A DNA stretch of 64,000 bases, taken from Shimia isoporae. GTDB taxonomy: Bacteria; Pseudomonadota; Alphaproteobacteria; Rhodobacterales; Rhodobacteraceae. Made by a program: the position numbers and the translations under genes. The DNA is taken from the NCBI RefSeq assembly GCF_004346865.1, contig NZ_SMGR01000001.1, positions 1,302,001-1,366,000 on the forward strand, given 5' to 3'. Shown piece after piece: positions 46,028-54,768 of the stretch. The notes beneath the pieces were generated by a model. It did not search any database. It had not been told where the DNA came from and was given only the letters and a program-made list of their open reading frames with translations. Positions within the stretch are counted from its first letter, which is position 1, and each line of letters opens with the position of its first letter.

Positions 46028-46144
46028 GGCGAAAACGCGCAAATTTTAGTCAAATTGCATAGCTGGGTTGCGTCTATGGCCCTAGCAGGCGCGGTGGGCT
46101 ATGGTATGCATTCAGAAACCAGAATTGACCTTGGGGAAGAGACC

Positions 46145-47095
46145 TTGCGTGATCTGAAATTGCCAGAGCAACGGCATCCGGAGAAAGCTCACCGTCCGGA
46201 CAACGCTCAGCCAAAGAAGCCCAAGTGGATTCGCGTAAAAGCTCCTACGGGCGAAGGCTACAACGCGACAAAGAAAATCATGCGTGAAAACAAACTGGTC
46301 ACTGTTTGTGAGGAAGCGGGATGCCCCAATGCCGGCGAGTGCTGGTCTCAGGGTCACGCAACAATGATGATCATGGGCGAGATCTGTACGCGCGGGTGTA
46401 CGTTCTGCAACATCGCGACCGGAAAACCGGACGCGCTGGACGTTTTCGAACCCGGTCGCGTGGCAGACGCGGTTCAAAAACTGGGGTTGAATCACGTGGT
46501 GATCACCTCCGTGGATCGCGATGACCTGAAGGATGGTGGTGCAGAGCATTTTGCGCAAACGATCCGCGCGGTTCGCCACCGGTCACCATCGACCACGATT
46601 GAAATTCTAACGCCTGACTTTCTGAAATGCGCGCCTGAAGTTCTTGAAGTCGTGGTGGAAGCAAAACCGGATGTTTTCAATCACAACCTTGAAACTGTAC
46701 CCGGTTTGTATCCGGAAGTGCGCCCGGGCGCGCGGTATTTTCACAGTCTGCGGCTTTTGCAGCGTGTGAAAGAGCTTGATCCGTCGATCTTTACCAAATC
46801 GGGCATCATGGTCGGTCTCGGCGAAGACAAACAGTCGGTTCATCAGGTGATGGACGACATGCGTGCGGCTGACATCGATTTTCTGACGATTGGTCAATAT
46901 TTGCAGCCAACGCCGAAACACCATGCAGTCGATCGGTTTGTGACGCCCGAAGAATTCGAGAGCTATGAGAAAGCCGCCTATGGCAAGGGTTTTCTCATGG
47001 TGTCGGCGACGCCGTTGACGCGGTCTTCTTATCACGCTGGTGATGATTTCGCACAGTTGCGTGCAGCGCGTGAGGCGCAGTTGTCCAAGGCATGA
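46145..47095 (+). CDS. lipA: Lipoyl synthase
   Basis: Radical SAM enzyme that inserts two sulfurs into octanoyl-lipoyl domains. The 316-aa protein has the auxiliary cluster motif [12 protein letters not shown] and the radical SAM motif CTRGCTFC, then [18 protein letters not shown] and the C-terminal arginine and serine region ending [10 protein letters not shown] chose TTG at 46145 because GGGGAAGA lies five bases upstream and it gives the usual family length; an in-frame ATG at 45962 would add 61 residues of unlike sequence. Confidence 0.95.
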   Translation: MRDLKLPEQRHPEKAHRPDNAQPKKPKWIRVKAPTGEGYNATKKIMRENKLVTVCEEAGCPNAGECWSQGHATMMIMGEICTRGCTFCNIATGKPDALDVFEPGRVADAVQKLGLNHVVITSVDRDDLKDGGAEHFAQTIRAVRHRSPSTTIEILTPDFLKCAPEVLEVVVEAKPDVFNHNLETVPGLYPEVRPGARYFHSLRLLQRVKELDPSIFTKSGIMVGLGEDKQSVHQVMDDMRAADIDFLTIGQYLQPTPKHHAVDRFVTPEEFESYEKAAYGKGFLMVSATPLTRSSYHAGDDFAQLRAAREAQLSKA

Positions 47096-47111
47096 ATGTC
47101 TGAAGCAGACC

Positions 47112-47150
47112 AAGAAAAAGCCGCTCCAAATTGGGCGGCTTTTTATTTTT
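47112..47150 (+). terminator. Intrinsic terminator of lipA
   Basis: AAAAAGCCGC at 47115-47124 pairs with GCGGCTTTTT at 47135-47144, interior of about ten bases, followed by more T. The flanking A-run makes it usable from either strand, including the convergent cytochrome gene at 47160. Confidence 0.88.
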
Positions 47151-47159
47151 ATCAATGGG

Positions 47160-48038
47160 TTATGGAAGTGCCTTCAGGTAGGCTGTGATCGATTGTCTGT
47201 CTTCAGCCGTTAGCTGAGAGAGGTTCTCGATCACGTGCGCCATGTGGCCGCCGGCGCTGTCGAAATCTGGTGTGAATCCAGTTTCGAAATAATAGGTGAT
47301 GTCATTGTCGGACCATGTGAGTGACGCTGGAGTGATATCCGGAATATTTCCGCGGCCTGAAGGATCCGGAGCTCCTGAAAGCCAGGCGCTGCGGTCCAGG
47401 GCTCCCAGGCTGTTTCGAGGCGTGTGGCACTCACCGCAGTGGCCCATTGCCTCCACCAGGTAGCGACCGCGCTCCAGTTGAGGCGTGTCGGCAGGCATGA
47501 TCCAGCTGTCATCCATATAAAGCCATTTCCACCCGCCGACGCTGCGCCGGATGTTCAAGGGGAAGGCCACCTCGTGAGGTTGGCTGGGCACGTCGCTTGC
47601 GGGCAAGGTTGCGAGAAAGGCGTGCAAATCGACCAGATCCTGAGGCTGCATGCGGACGTAAGATGTGTATGGAAAGGCAGGGTAGTAGTGTTGTCCGGCT
47701 GGTGACACGCCACGCATGACCGCGTTTGCAAGTTCCAAGGCAGTCCAGTCTCCGATGCCGTGCGTTGTATCGGAGGAGATGTTGGGTGCGAGAAAGGTGC
47801 CAAAATCAGATGCAAAGCGCTGACCTCCTGAAAGAACGGGGGCATCGGCACTTTCGGCTCCAGGCGCTGTATGACATGAGGCGCATCCAGCGGCATGAAA
47901 AACAGTTTCGCCACGGGTTTCATCAGCGGTCAGGCCGGCCAGCGCGTCAGAAGGCAAGGTATTGGCGCGAGTGATCCAGAGAGCGATTCCGATGCCGAGA
48001 ATGGCGAGCGCGCAAAGGGACAAAAGAAAACGTTTCAT
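47160..48038 (-). CDS. Membrane-anchored dihaem cytochrome c
   Basis: A 292-aa protein with an N-terminal membrane segment (LLSLCALAILGIGIALWI, likely uncleaved) and two CxxCH sites, at residues 52-56 (GCASCH) and 201-205 (HCGECH), each starting a class I cytochrome c domain with late Met ligands. This layout is found in cytochrome c subunits that pair with dehydrogenases such as alcohol or gluconate dehydrogenase, but no dehydrogenase gene is next to it. It lies downstream of a cytochrome c' gene on the same strand, 69 bases away. Confidence 0.86.
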   Translation of the reverse strand: MKRFLLSLCALAILGIGIALWITRANTLPSDALAGLTADETRGETVFHAAGCASCHTAPGAESADAPVLSGGQRFASDFGTFLAPNISSDTTHGIGDWTALELANAVMRGVSPAGQHYYPAFPYTSYVRMQPQDLVDLHAFLATLPASDVPSQPHEVAFPLNIRRSVGGWKWLYMDDSWIMPADTPQLERGRYLVEAMGHCGECHTPRNSLGALDRSAWLSGAPDPSGRGNIPDITPASLTWSDNDITYYFETGFTPDFDSAGGHMAHVIENLSQLTAEDRQSITAYLKALP

Positions 48039-48058
48039 GCGAATACCTTAACACAAAA

Positions 48059-48083
48059 AAGACCGGCAGCCGAGGGCCGCCGG
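48059..48083 (-). terminator. Terminator of the cytochrome c' gene
   Basis: ACCGGC at 48062-48067 pairs with GCCGGT at 48078-48083, with the A-run at 48054-48060 read as TTTTTT on the minus strand. It separates cytochrome c' from the dihaem cytochrome downstream, so the two may be only partly cotranscribed. Confidence 0.75.
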
Positions 48084-48107
48084 TTTTGAATTTTTCAGAG
48101 ACCGCAA

Positions 48108-48572
48108 TCAGTTGTTGGGTTCACGATAGGCCTTGTGACAGGCTTGGCATGCTGCGCCGACAGGGCCGATGGCCCCCCGCAGTGCGTCGAGATCAGTGCC
48201 GGCTGCGGCCTTCATCGCGACAGCTGCTTCGCCGAGTGCTTGGCCTTTGGACATAACATCGGGAAAGTTTGCCCACATGTCTGCCTTGGCGCGCGACTTG
48301 TCGTTTGAGCCGCTGTCGGAGCCCTGCGGCCAGTAGGCGGACTGGTTCATCATCGTCAGCGCCGCAAGATTATCGGCTGCAGCAGAAGCCATTTCCGCAT
48401 TGTACTCGATCTCGCCTTTTGCCATGCCTCCGAGGGTGCCGAGCGAGAAGGCATAGAGTTGCATCTGGGCCTGACGCGCCTTGATGGCATGGTCGATGTG
48501 TCCGTCTGCAAAAGCAGTCGCTCCGACAAACGTCAGGGCAGCGGCAGTGGTTAGAGCAAAAAAGCGTTTCAT
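48108..48572 (-). CDS. Cytochrome c' / c-556 family protein
   Basis: A 154-aa periplasmic four-helix-bundle cytochrome. It has a signal peptide (FALTTAAALTFVGATAFA, cleavage about residue 22) and the haem site CQACH at residues 142-146 near the C-terminus, the hallmark of the class II cytochromes. These bind nitric oxide or carry electrons. Met or Leu near the mature N-terminus (KARQAQMQL) could be the sixth ligand, in which case it is c-556-like and low spin. Confidence 0.87.
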   Translation of the reverse strand: MKRFFALTTAAALTFVGATAFADGHIDHAIKARQAQMQLYAFSLGTLGGMAKGEIEYNAEMASAAADNLAALTMMNQSAYWPQGSDSGSNDKSRAKADMWANFPDVMSKGQALGEAAVAMKAAAGTDLDALRGAIGPVGAACQACHKAYREPNN

Positions 48573-48664
48573 GGGCGACTCCTGAAAAGATGGCTGTGTG
48601 AAAACGTCTAAAAAAACGTAGCTGTGACGAAATCGAATACCATTTGCTAAATTCGCAGGTTAGT

Positions 48665-49540
48665 ATGCGATTTATGCACAATGAGAATTGGGATGACCTT
48701 CGTTTTGTTCTGGCGGTTGCAGAGACCGGGACCGTTAGCGGCGCGGCGCGAAAGTTAGGTGTCAATCACGCGACGGTTCTCAGGCGGGTTGCGGCTTATG
48801 AAACGCGTTTTGGTTTGGCGATTTTCGACCGTACCGCAAAGGGTTATTCAGTTCGGCCTGATCGGGTGCGAATGATCGAGGCCGCAAGAGAAGCCGAAAA
48901 TGCTGTGAACTCCGTCGCGCGGATGCTGCAAGGTGAGCAGGCGCCAGTGATGGGGTCGGTGCGCGTTTCGAGCACAGATTCCCTGTGTCAGTTTGTTTTG
49001 CCCGAGTTGGTGGGGGCGCTTCACAAGGACGTGAGCGGATTGCGGATTGCGTTGATGTCAACAAATGCGCGCAGTGATTTCAGCCGGTCGCAGGCAGATG
49101 TTGCGGTGCGGCCCACGGATGAACTGGGCGAAGATATGGTTGGCGATATAGGTGCGCACCTCGGGTTCGGGGTATACGCGGTTGATCCCGACCAAGAAGA
49201 CTGGCTCGGCCTTGCCGGGCCTCTGACCAGATCGCTTGCAGCCCGTTGGATGGCCGCGCGGGTGGAGCCAGAGCGCATTGTCGGTGCCGCAGACAGTTTT
49301 GTTGTGCTTGCCTACATGGCTGGGCTTGGATTGGGGAAAGCCATTTTGCCCTGTGTGATCGCCGACATTGATCCCCGACTTGTGCGATTGGATGACGGTG
49401 GCCTTCCGTCTGCTCCGATTTGGGTGGCAAATCATGTGGATATGGCGGGGGTCAGCCGGATCGAAGCAACGCGTCGTTATCTTTTGGACGGGTTGGGCAA
49501 TATGTCCGGCCGGCTGGCCGGAGAAATGTCTAGGGCGTGA
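48665..49540 (+). CDS. LysR-family transcriptional regulator
   Basis: The 291-aa protein has the LysR winged helix at the N-terminus (WDDLRFVLAVAETGTVSGAARKLGVNHATVLRRVAAYE) and a periplasmic-binding-like effector domain after about residue 90. It diverges from the cytochrome c' gene across 92 bases, so that gene is a plausible target. ATG at 48665 follows CAGGTTA; ATG at 48674 (MHNENWDDL) is equally possible. Its 3' end overlaps the convergent small gene by 11 bases. Confidence 0.88.
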   Translation: MRFMHNENWDDLRFVLAVAETGTVSGAARKLGVNHATVLRRVAAYETRFGLAIFDRTAKGYSVRPDRVRMIEAAREAENAVNSVARMLQGEQAPVMGSVRVSSTDSLCQFVLPELVGALHKDVSGLRIALMSTNARSDFSRSQADVAVRPTDELGEDMVGDIGAHLGFGVYAVDPDQEDWLGLAGPLTRSLAARWMAARVEPERIVGAADSFVVLAYMAGLGLGKAILPCVIADIDPRLVRLDDGGLPSAPIWVANHVDMAGVSRIEATRRYLLDGLGNMSGRLAGEMSRA

Positions 49541-49718
49541 TCTTGACGCGTGTGTTGGTTTTGTTGAGTTCCGGCACCATGTCCTCGAGCCCGAAAATCT
49601 TTTCGACGGCGGCCACTGCGAGGCAGATTGCGATCACGGAAAAGACGAGAATTACCCGTTTTTGCGAAGGCGGGCGTTTGGCCCACATCGCCATTTTCAT
49701 GAAATGGCGCGGATTCAT
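49530..49718 (-). CDS. Small membrane protein downstream of hpt, 62 aa
   Basis: The product [22 protein letters not shown] is followed by one membrane segment ([21 protein letters not shown]) and a polar tail. The start overlaps the hpt stop (ATGA at 49715-49718), a clear sign of translational coupling on the minus strand. I recall similar small proteins next to hpt in Rhodobacteraceae, but the function is not known. An internal ATG at 49700 would give a 56-aa form. Confidence 0.65.
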   Translation of the reverse strand: MNPRHFMKMAMWAKRPPSQKRVILVFSVIAICLAVAAVEKIFGLEDMVPELNKTNTRVKITP

Positions 49719-50257
49719 TCTTCGGTGAAGCGCACTTTGCCGATGAACGGCAGGTTGCGATTGCGCTGTGCAAAATCGATGCCGTAGCCAACAACAAATT
49801 CGTCAGGGATGGAGAAGCCGATCCAGTCTGCCTTGATGTCGGCCTCGCGGCGGGAGGGTTTGTCCAGCAGCGCGATGGTTTTGATCTTGGCCGGATTGCG
49901 CGCTTCCAGGAGATGCATAACGTGGGTCAGGGTGTGGCCCGTGTCGACAATATCTTCGACTACAAGTACATCGCGGCCTTCAATTTCACCGCGCAAGTCC
50001 TTGAGAATACGAACTTCCCGGCTGCTTTCCATCGAGTTGCCGTAGGAACTTGCTTCCAGAAAATCGACTTCGACTGGCAAGTCCAGCTCCCGCACGAGAT
50101 CGGCAATGAATACGAATGAGCCTCGCAGCAGGCCCACAACAATCAGTTTATCGGTGCCTTCGTATTCGTCGTGGATCTCTGCGCAGAGGTCTTCAATGCG
50201 GGCTGCAATGGATTTCGCCGAGATCATTTGATCGATGACATATGGACGCTCTGACAT
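49715..50257 (-). CDS. hpt: Hypoxanthine phosphoribosyltransferase
   Basis: Salvages hypoxanthine and guanine to IMP and GMP with PRPP; cytoplasmic. The 180-aa protein has the PRPP-binding motif [13 protein letters not shown] near residue 98, [19 protein letters not shown], the flexible loop [10 protein letters not shown], and [18 protein letters not shown] at the base-binding end. Length is typical. Followed by a coupled small membrane protein gene; divergent from a Coq10-like gene. Confidence 0.95.
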   Translation of the reverse strand: MSERPYVIDQMISAKSIAARIEDLCAEIHDEYEGTDKLIVVGLLRGSFVFIADLVRELDLPVEVDFLEASSYGNSMESSREVRILKDLRGEIEGRDVLVVEDIVDTGHTLTHVMHLLEARNPAKIKTIALLDKPSRREADIKADWIGFSIPDEFVVGYGIDFAQRNRNLPFIGKVRFTEE

Positions 50258-50356
50258 GGGACCCTCTTGATTTCCCCTAGGTCGCGCAGCTATGTGCGCG
50301 GGCAGAACAGTGCATAGCGACCCTGTTTGGCGCTGTCACGACGAAAATGGGACGAC

Positions 50357-50800
50357 ATGCCGACGCACTCTGAAACTCGCACGCTGCCATATACGGCTCA
50401 GCAAATGTATGACCTCGTGGCAGATGTGGCGGCCTATCCGCAGTTCTTGCCTTGGTGCGCTGCTGCGCGCATCCGCTCTCGTACGCCATCCGGGACAAGC
50501 GAGGAGATGCTCGCGGATCTCGTGATTTCGTTCAAAGTGTTCAGAGAAAGATTTGGAAGCCGGGTGGTTTTGCATCCCGAGACAAAGCACATTGATACTG
50601 AATATCTGGATGGGCCGTTCAAATACATGAAGTCGACCTGGGATTTCGCGGACGTTGAAAACGGTGTCGAGGTGAAGTTCTTTGTGGACTTCGAGTTCAA
50701 GAATATCATCCTGCAAAAGGCGATTGGCTTGGTGTTTTTTGAGGCCATGAACCGGATCGTTGCCGCATTTGAAGCACGGGCGAAAGCATTGCACGGCTGA
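50357..50800 (+). CDS. Coq10/RatA-like START-domain protein
   Basis: A 147-aa START/polyketide-cyclase-fold protein with TRTLPYTAQQMYDLVADVAAYPQFLPWC near the N-terminus and FFVDFEFKNIILQKAIGLVFFEAMNRIVAAFEARA at the C-terminus, the Coq10 pattern. In eukaryotes Coq10 binds ubiquinone; the bacterial member RatA was also described as a ribosome-association toxin. In alphaproteobacteria the quinone-binding role is more likely. ATG at 50357 is chosen as the family start; an earlier one at 50327 would add ten residues. Confidence 0.87.
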   Translation: MPTHSETRTLPYTAQQMYDLVADVAAYPQFLPWCAAARIRSRTPSGTSEEMLADLVISFKVFRERFGSRVVLHPETKHIDTEYLDGPFKYMKSTWDFADVENGVEVKFFVDFEFKNIILQKAIGLVFFEAMNRIVAAFEARAKALHG

Positions 50801-50829
50801 CATACCGAGCTGAGTTAAAGGAGAAAGCC

Positions 50830-52119
50830 ATGATCACCGAAAAACTTGCGGCGTTCGTGGCGGAGACTCCGGCTGATGCTGTTCCTGAGGACACAAAACA
50901 TATGGTGCGCCTGTCCATGTTGGATTGGGCCGCATGCGGTATAGCCGGCATCGAGGAGCCGGTAGCGTGCGCTTGCCGTTCCTTGGCAAGCGAGGAAGGC
51001 GGTGCACCACAGGCGTCGATGTTTGGGGGCGGCAAGGCTCCGGCAAGAACAGCCGCTTTGGTAAACGGCGTAACGAGCCATGCGCTTGACTACGACGATA
51101 CTCATTTCGCACACATAGGCCATCCAAGCGTGGCTGTGTTTCCGGCCGCGCTTGCCATCGCCGAGCGTCAGGGGGAGAGCGGCGAAGCGTTGCAGCACGC
51201 CGCGCTTTTGGGGATCGAAACCAGCATCCGCATCGGCGTCTGGTTGGGGCGTGGTCACTATCAGTGCGGGTTTCATCAAACCGGAACGGCAGGGGCCTTT
51301 GGCGCGACCGCCGCCGCGGCACGCTTGCTTGGACTGGATTCTACACAGGTAGAGACCGCATTAGGTTTGGTCGCAACACGAGCCAGCGGCTCGAAAGCAC
51401 AATTCGGAACAATGGGGAAACCGTTCAACGCGGGTATCGCAGCCTCTAATGGAGTTGAGGCGGCGCTATTGGTGGCCAATGGCATGTCAGGAAATCCGGC
51501 AGGACTAGAAGCTGCGCAAGGATTTGGTCCAACGCATCATGGCGAGGCCGATGCCGGGGCCCTGGACGGCTTGGGAGCCGACTGGTTGATGGACACGATC
51601 AGCCACAAGTTCCACGCTTGCTGCCACGGCCTTCATGCCACCCTTGAAGCGCTGGCTGGGATAAATCGCCCTGCGGCGTCTGACGTTGTGGCAGTGAAAG
51701 TAACGACCCATCCGAGGTGGATGAGTGTGTGCAACCAGCCGGAGCCTACCGAGGGGTTGGGTGCAAAGTTCTCCTATCGAGTGGTTGTTGCGATGGCCCT
51801 CTTGGGGCACGACACAGCGGCTTTGTCGAATTATTCGGACGCGCTTTGTGCCGACTGCGAGGTGGTGGCATTGCGAGACAGGGTGACGGTCGCTGAAGAC
51901 GCGTCTCTGAGCGAAATGCAGGCGCGGGTATCCCTAACGCTGACGGACGGCACAACAATTGAGGCGTTTCATGATTTGGATGCGCCGATCGCACTGATGG
52001 ATCGGGAAGCGCGTTTGCGGGCCAAAGCGCAAGCCTTGGTCGGGGCGGACAAGGCGCAGGGTTTGTGGCGCTGTATCAATGCGCCAGAAAGTTCAGCGCA
52101 ATTTGGTGCGCTTATTTGA
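50830..52119 (+). CDS. MmgE/PrpD family protein
   Basis: The family includes 2-methylcitrate dehydratase and cis-aconitate decarboxylase. The 429-aa protein has LSMLDWAACGIAGIEEPV, NGVTSHALDYDDTHFAHIGHPS with the active-site Asp and His, and HQTGTAGAFGATAAAARLLGLD. No propionate genes are near, so substrate specificity is open; it may act on another small tricarboxylate. AGGAGAAA precedes the ATG. Its stop overlaps the convergent gene's end by 8 bases. Confidence 0.85.
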   Translation: MITEKLAAFVAETPADAVPEDTKHMVRLSMLDWAACGIAGIEEPVACACRSLASEEGGAPQASMFGGGKAPARTAALVNGVTSHALDYDDTHFAHIGHPSVAVFPAALAIAERQGESGEALQHAALLGIETSIRIGVWLGRGHYQCGFHQTGTAGAFGATAAAARLLGLDSTQVETALGLVATRASGSKAQFGTMGKPFNAGIAASNGVEAALLVANGMSGNPAGLEAAQGFGPTHHGEADAGALDGLGADWLMDTISHKFHACCHGLHATLEALAGINRPAASDVVAVKVTTHPRWMSVCNQPEPTEGLGAKFSYRVVVAMALLGHDTAALSNYSDALCADCEVVALRDRVTVAEDASLSEMQARVSLTLTDGTTIEAFHDLDAPIALMDREARLRAKAQALVGADKAQGLWRCINAPESSAQFGALI

Positions 52120-52819
52120 GATCCAGAGGCGCATCCGGCGCGCAGTCTGCTACGTTGATATCGGGCAGGCAGGCTTCGATTGAAGATATGTACTGACGCA
52201 GGAAGTCTGGCAGGTTCGGGTTGGCCTCGGTTTTCTCCCTTGCTTTTGTCAATTCGGACGTTGCGCGGCCTGTTTGCGCATCCAAGGCAAGGGTGTATGC
52301 GAGGATGGCTTGAAAAAAGGGGCCATTGCCGTCCCGGTTTTCCTCGATTTCTACTGCTGCAGCAGCAAAGAACGCGTCTTTCTGCTCGTCGTTTTTCAAG
52401 AAGCTGGTCGGTTCATACCACATTGCGTTCAGCAACATGAAAAATCCGAACGGTGCGGTTGTGTCTCCCATGTGTTCCGCAAGAGCGAAAGCGCGCTGCA
52501 GCGGAGGAAGTTTACGGTCACGTTTCCAGTCTTCTGTTTCTAAATGGTTCTCCAGATGTGAAATTTCCTCAGTGGAAAACTCGCGATAGATTGGCAGGCC
52601 ATTGGTGGGACACGCGGGCATGTGAGTCTTCCAGTCGCAAGTTGTTAGCGGTCTGAAGGACATTGTGCGGCCGGTTGTCGAGCAGGAACTGGTAGACGTA
52701 ATTTCGAAGCTTTCGCCGCCTACAGGGCATGTCATGGGGACATTGATGGGTGAACCGGCAAGCGCAGGTGGAGCCAAAAGAACGAATAAGGAAACCGCAG
52801 TGGTTTTGAGAACAGTCAT
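52112..52819 (-). CDS. Secreted protein, DUF2225-like, unknown function
   Basis: A 235-aa protein with a signal peptide (VLKTTAVSLFVLLAPPALA) and a Cys-containing N-terminal segment (TCPVGGESFEITSTSSCS, then TCDWKTHMPACPTNG) that suggests a small zinc or disulfide module, followed by a mostly helical region (residues 80-220) with repeated Ala and Glu. The CPVGG segment resembles DUF2225, which is only a weak lead. It ends inside the stop region of the convergent MmgE/PrpD gene. Confidence 0.7.
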   Translation of the reverse strand: MTVLKTTAVSLFVLLAPPALAGSPINVPMTCPVGGESFEITSTSSCSTTGRTMSFRPLTTCDWKTHMPACPTNGLPIYREFSTEEISHLENHLETEDWKRDRKLPPLQRAFALAEHMGDTTAPFGFFMLLNAMWYEPTSFLKNDEQKDAFFAAAAVEIEENRDGNGPFFQAILAYTLALDAQTGRATSELTKAREKTEANPNLPDFLRQYISSIEACLPDINVADCAPDAPLDLK

Positions 52820-52891
52820 GCGAGGGCTCCGCGAAAGATCGTTCTTCCAGATTGCACAAGCTTCGATCGTTCGATCAAGCCTTTGCAAAAG

Positions 52892-52916
52892 AAAAAGGGC
52901 GACCCGAAGGCCGCCC
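52892..52916 (-). terminator. Intrinsic terminator of amtB
   Basis: GGGCGACC at 52897-52904 pairs with GGCCGCCC at 52909-52916 with one mismatch round a short loop; on the minus strand a T-run (TTTTT at 52896-52892) follows. It lies 25 bases past the amtB stop. Confidence 0.85.
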
Positions 52917-52940
52917 CAGTCGGAGTGTTCTCCGTGAGTG

Positions 52941-54122
52941 TTAGGATGCGGTGTCGTAAGCGCGTTCGCCGTGAACCGCCAGGTCGAGACCGTTGACTTC
53001 GGTTTCTTCGTCGACGCGAAGCGGAGTGATCATACCGACGACCTTGATCAGGACGAAGGTCATGACGACGGTGAAGACACCAACAATGGCCAGACCGCCA
53101 AGCTGTGCAACCCAAGCGCCGTTGCCGAAAACCGCGATCATGATTGTGCCGAAGATGCCGCCGAAACCGTGAACCGCGAAGACGTCGAGCGTGTCATCGA
53201 TGTTGAACACGTTGCGTACAAGGTTCACGGCTTCCTGACACAGGACACCAGCAACAGCGCCAATGATCAGAGCTTCAACGGGGCCGACAAAGCCAGACGC
53301 CGGTGTAATGGATGCGAGACCGGCAATCGTGCCTGTGACCAGACCGACCAGCGAGGCCTTGCCGTATTTGATACGCTCCCAAAGCGCCCAAGTGAGCGAT
53401 GCCGTTGCTGCAGAGATGTGTGTCACGGTCAGTGCCATGGCTGCGCCGCCATCTGCGGCAAGTTGGGAGCCGCCATTGAATCCGAACCAGCCCACCCAAA
53501 GCATAGCTGCGCCGATCATCACCATCCAAGGTGCGTGCGGCGGTGTCGTGCGGTTTTTGCGTGCGCCCAGCATCACAGCGAGAACGAGTGCGGCAAGACC
53601 GGCGGTTTCGTGCACCACGATGCCGCCTGCAAAGTCCATGACACCGGTTTCACCGAAGATGCCACCATCTGCCATCATGCCGCCACCCCAGATCCAGTGC
53701 ACAACGGGTGCATAGCAAAGCAGCATCCAGAGACCGGAAAAGAGCAGAACAAAGCCGAAGCCGATGCGTTCAACGTAAGCGCCGACGATCAGTGCCGGTG
53801 TGATGATCGCAAAAGTCATCTGGAAGGCGAAGAACAGGACTTCGGGCAGGGTGCCAGACAGAGTGTCTGCGTCAATGCCGGCGAGGAACATTTTGTCCAG
53901 ACCACCCCAGACGCCAGATGTGCCGCTGCCAAAGGCAATTGAGTAGCCAACGGCGAGCCACAGCACGCTCATCAAGCAGGCGATTGCGTAAGTTTGCATG
54001 AAAACGCTGAGCACGTTACGTGCGCGTACAAGGCCGCCATAAAACAGCGCCAGTCCCGGCAGTGTCATGAACAGGACCAAGGCTGTCGCCACGATGATCC
54101 ACGCGGTATCCGCTCCGTTCAT
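52941..54122 (-). CDS. amtB: Ammonium transporter AmtB
   Basis: Trimeric inner-membrane channel for ammonium. The 393-aa protein has eleven membrane segments, the start MNGADTAWIIVATALVLFMTLPGLALFYGGLVRARN, the twin-His and gate elements near HIWGG and FAGGIVVHETAG, and a cytoplasmic tail that normally meets GlnK. ATG at 54122 places the first helix at the N-terminus. No glnK gene is adjacent, unlike the common glnK-amtB pair; the ntr operon at 57559-63799 lies 3.4 kb away. Confidence 0.94.
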   Translation of the reverse strand: MNGADTAWIIVATALVLFMTLPGLALFYGGLVRARNVLSVFMQTYAIACLMSVLWLAVGYSIAFGSGTSGVWGGLDKMFLAGIDADTLSGTLPEVLFFAFQMTFAIITPALIVGAYVERIGFGFVLLFSGLWMLLCYAPVVHWIWGGGMMADGGIFGETGVMDFAGGIVVHETAGLAALVLAVMLGARKNRTTPPHAPWMVMIGAAMLWVGWFGFNGGSQLAADGGAAMALTVTHISAATASLTWALWERIKYGKASLVGLVTGTIAGLASITPASGFVGPVEALIIGAVAGVLCQEAVNLVRNVFNIDDTLDVFAVHGFGGIFGTIMIAVFGNGAWVAQLGGLAIVGVFTVVMTFVLIKVVGMITPLRVDEETEVNGLDLAVHGERAYDTAS

Positions 54123-54279
54123 TTGAGTTCCCTTTCCCGTGAGTGATGTTTTTTTCGCCACAAAGCGGAAAAACTGCGCACGACAAAGGTGGAATTGCAG
54201 GCAGGGCGCACCAAATGTGGGCGTTTTGCAATCTGATTAAAAAATGAGCGAAATGCAGTGGGGTGTGTCTAATTTTGCG

Positions 54280-54768
54280 TCAGAATGCGGAGGCTGCATT
54301 TTTGAGCAGGGTCAACGCATGATTCCGCGCCGCTTCGCGCACTTCGGCCCGTCCAAGCGCACCGAATTCGACGGTTTCGGTGGTGCATGTTGTTCCGTTT
54401 GCCAGACCAAAACAAACACGTCCCTCAGGTTTGAACTCGGATCCGCCCGGGCCGGCAATGCCAGTGATGGACACTGCGAGGTGCGCGTCTGAATTCACGA
54501 GCGCGCCTACCGCCATTTCGCGCGCGACGTCTTCGCTGACGGCACCAACGGTCGCCAGGGTGGCTTCCCGCACCCCAAGCATCTCGGTCTTTGCGACGTT
54601 GGTGTAAGTTACAAAGCCGCGCTCGAACACGTCCGAGCTTCCGGCCACGTCGGTCAACGCGGCGGACACCATGCCGCCGGTGCAGCTTTCAGCCGTGGCA
54701 ATTCGCAGGCTTTTGGTGCGCGCTGCCTGAAGCGTTTCAGCGGCCAGACTGTTCAGAGGACTGTTCAC
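54280..54768 (-). CDS. cinA: CinA-family nicotinamide-nucleotide amidohydrolase
   Basis: The 162-aa protein is the C-terminal CinA domain (PncC type), which hydrolyses the amide of nicotinamide mononucleotide. It has ATAESCTGGMVSAALTDVAGSSDVFERGFVTYTN, SITGIAGPGG and the catalytic Ser/Lys context. The N-terminal MoaB-like domain of full CinA is absent, as in stand-alone PncC. GTG at 54768 overlaps the pgpA stop (GTGA), so it is the last gene of ispDF-pgpA-cinA. Confidence 0.9.
   Translation of the reverse strand: MNSPLNSLAAETLQAARTKSLRIATAESCTGGMVSAALTDVAGSSDVFERGFVTYTNVAKTEMLGVREATLATVGAVSEDVAREMAVGALVNSDAHLAVSITGIAGPGGSEFKPEGRVCFGLANGTTCTTETVEFGALGRAEVREAARNHALTLLKNAASAF

Noticed and set aside
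45962-46144. N-terminal extension of lipA from ATG at 45962
   Set aside because: The 61 extra residues have no lipoyl synthase similarity, while TTG at 46145 has a good ribosome site and gives the usual length.
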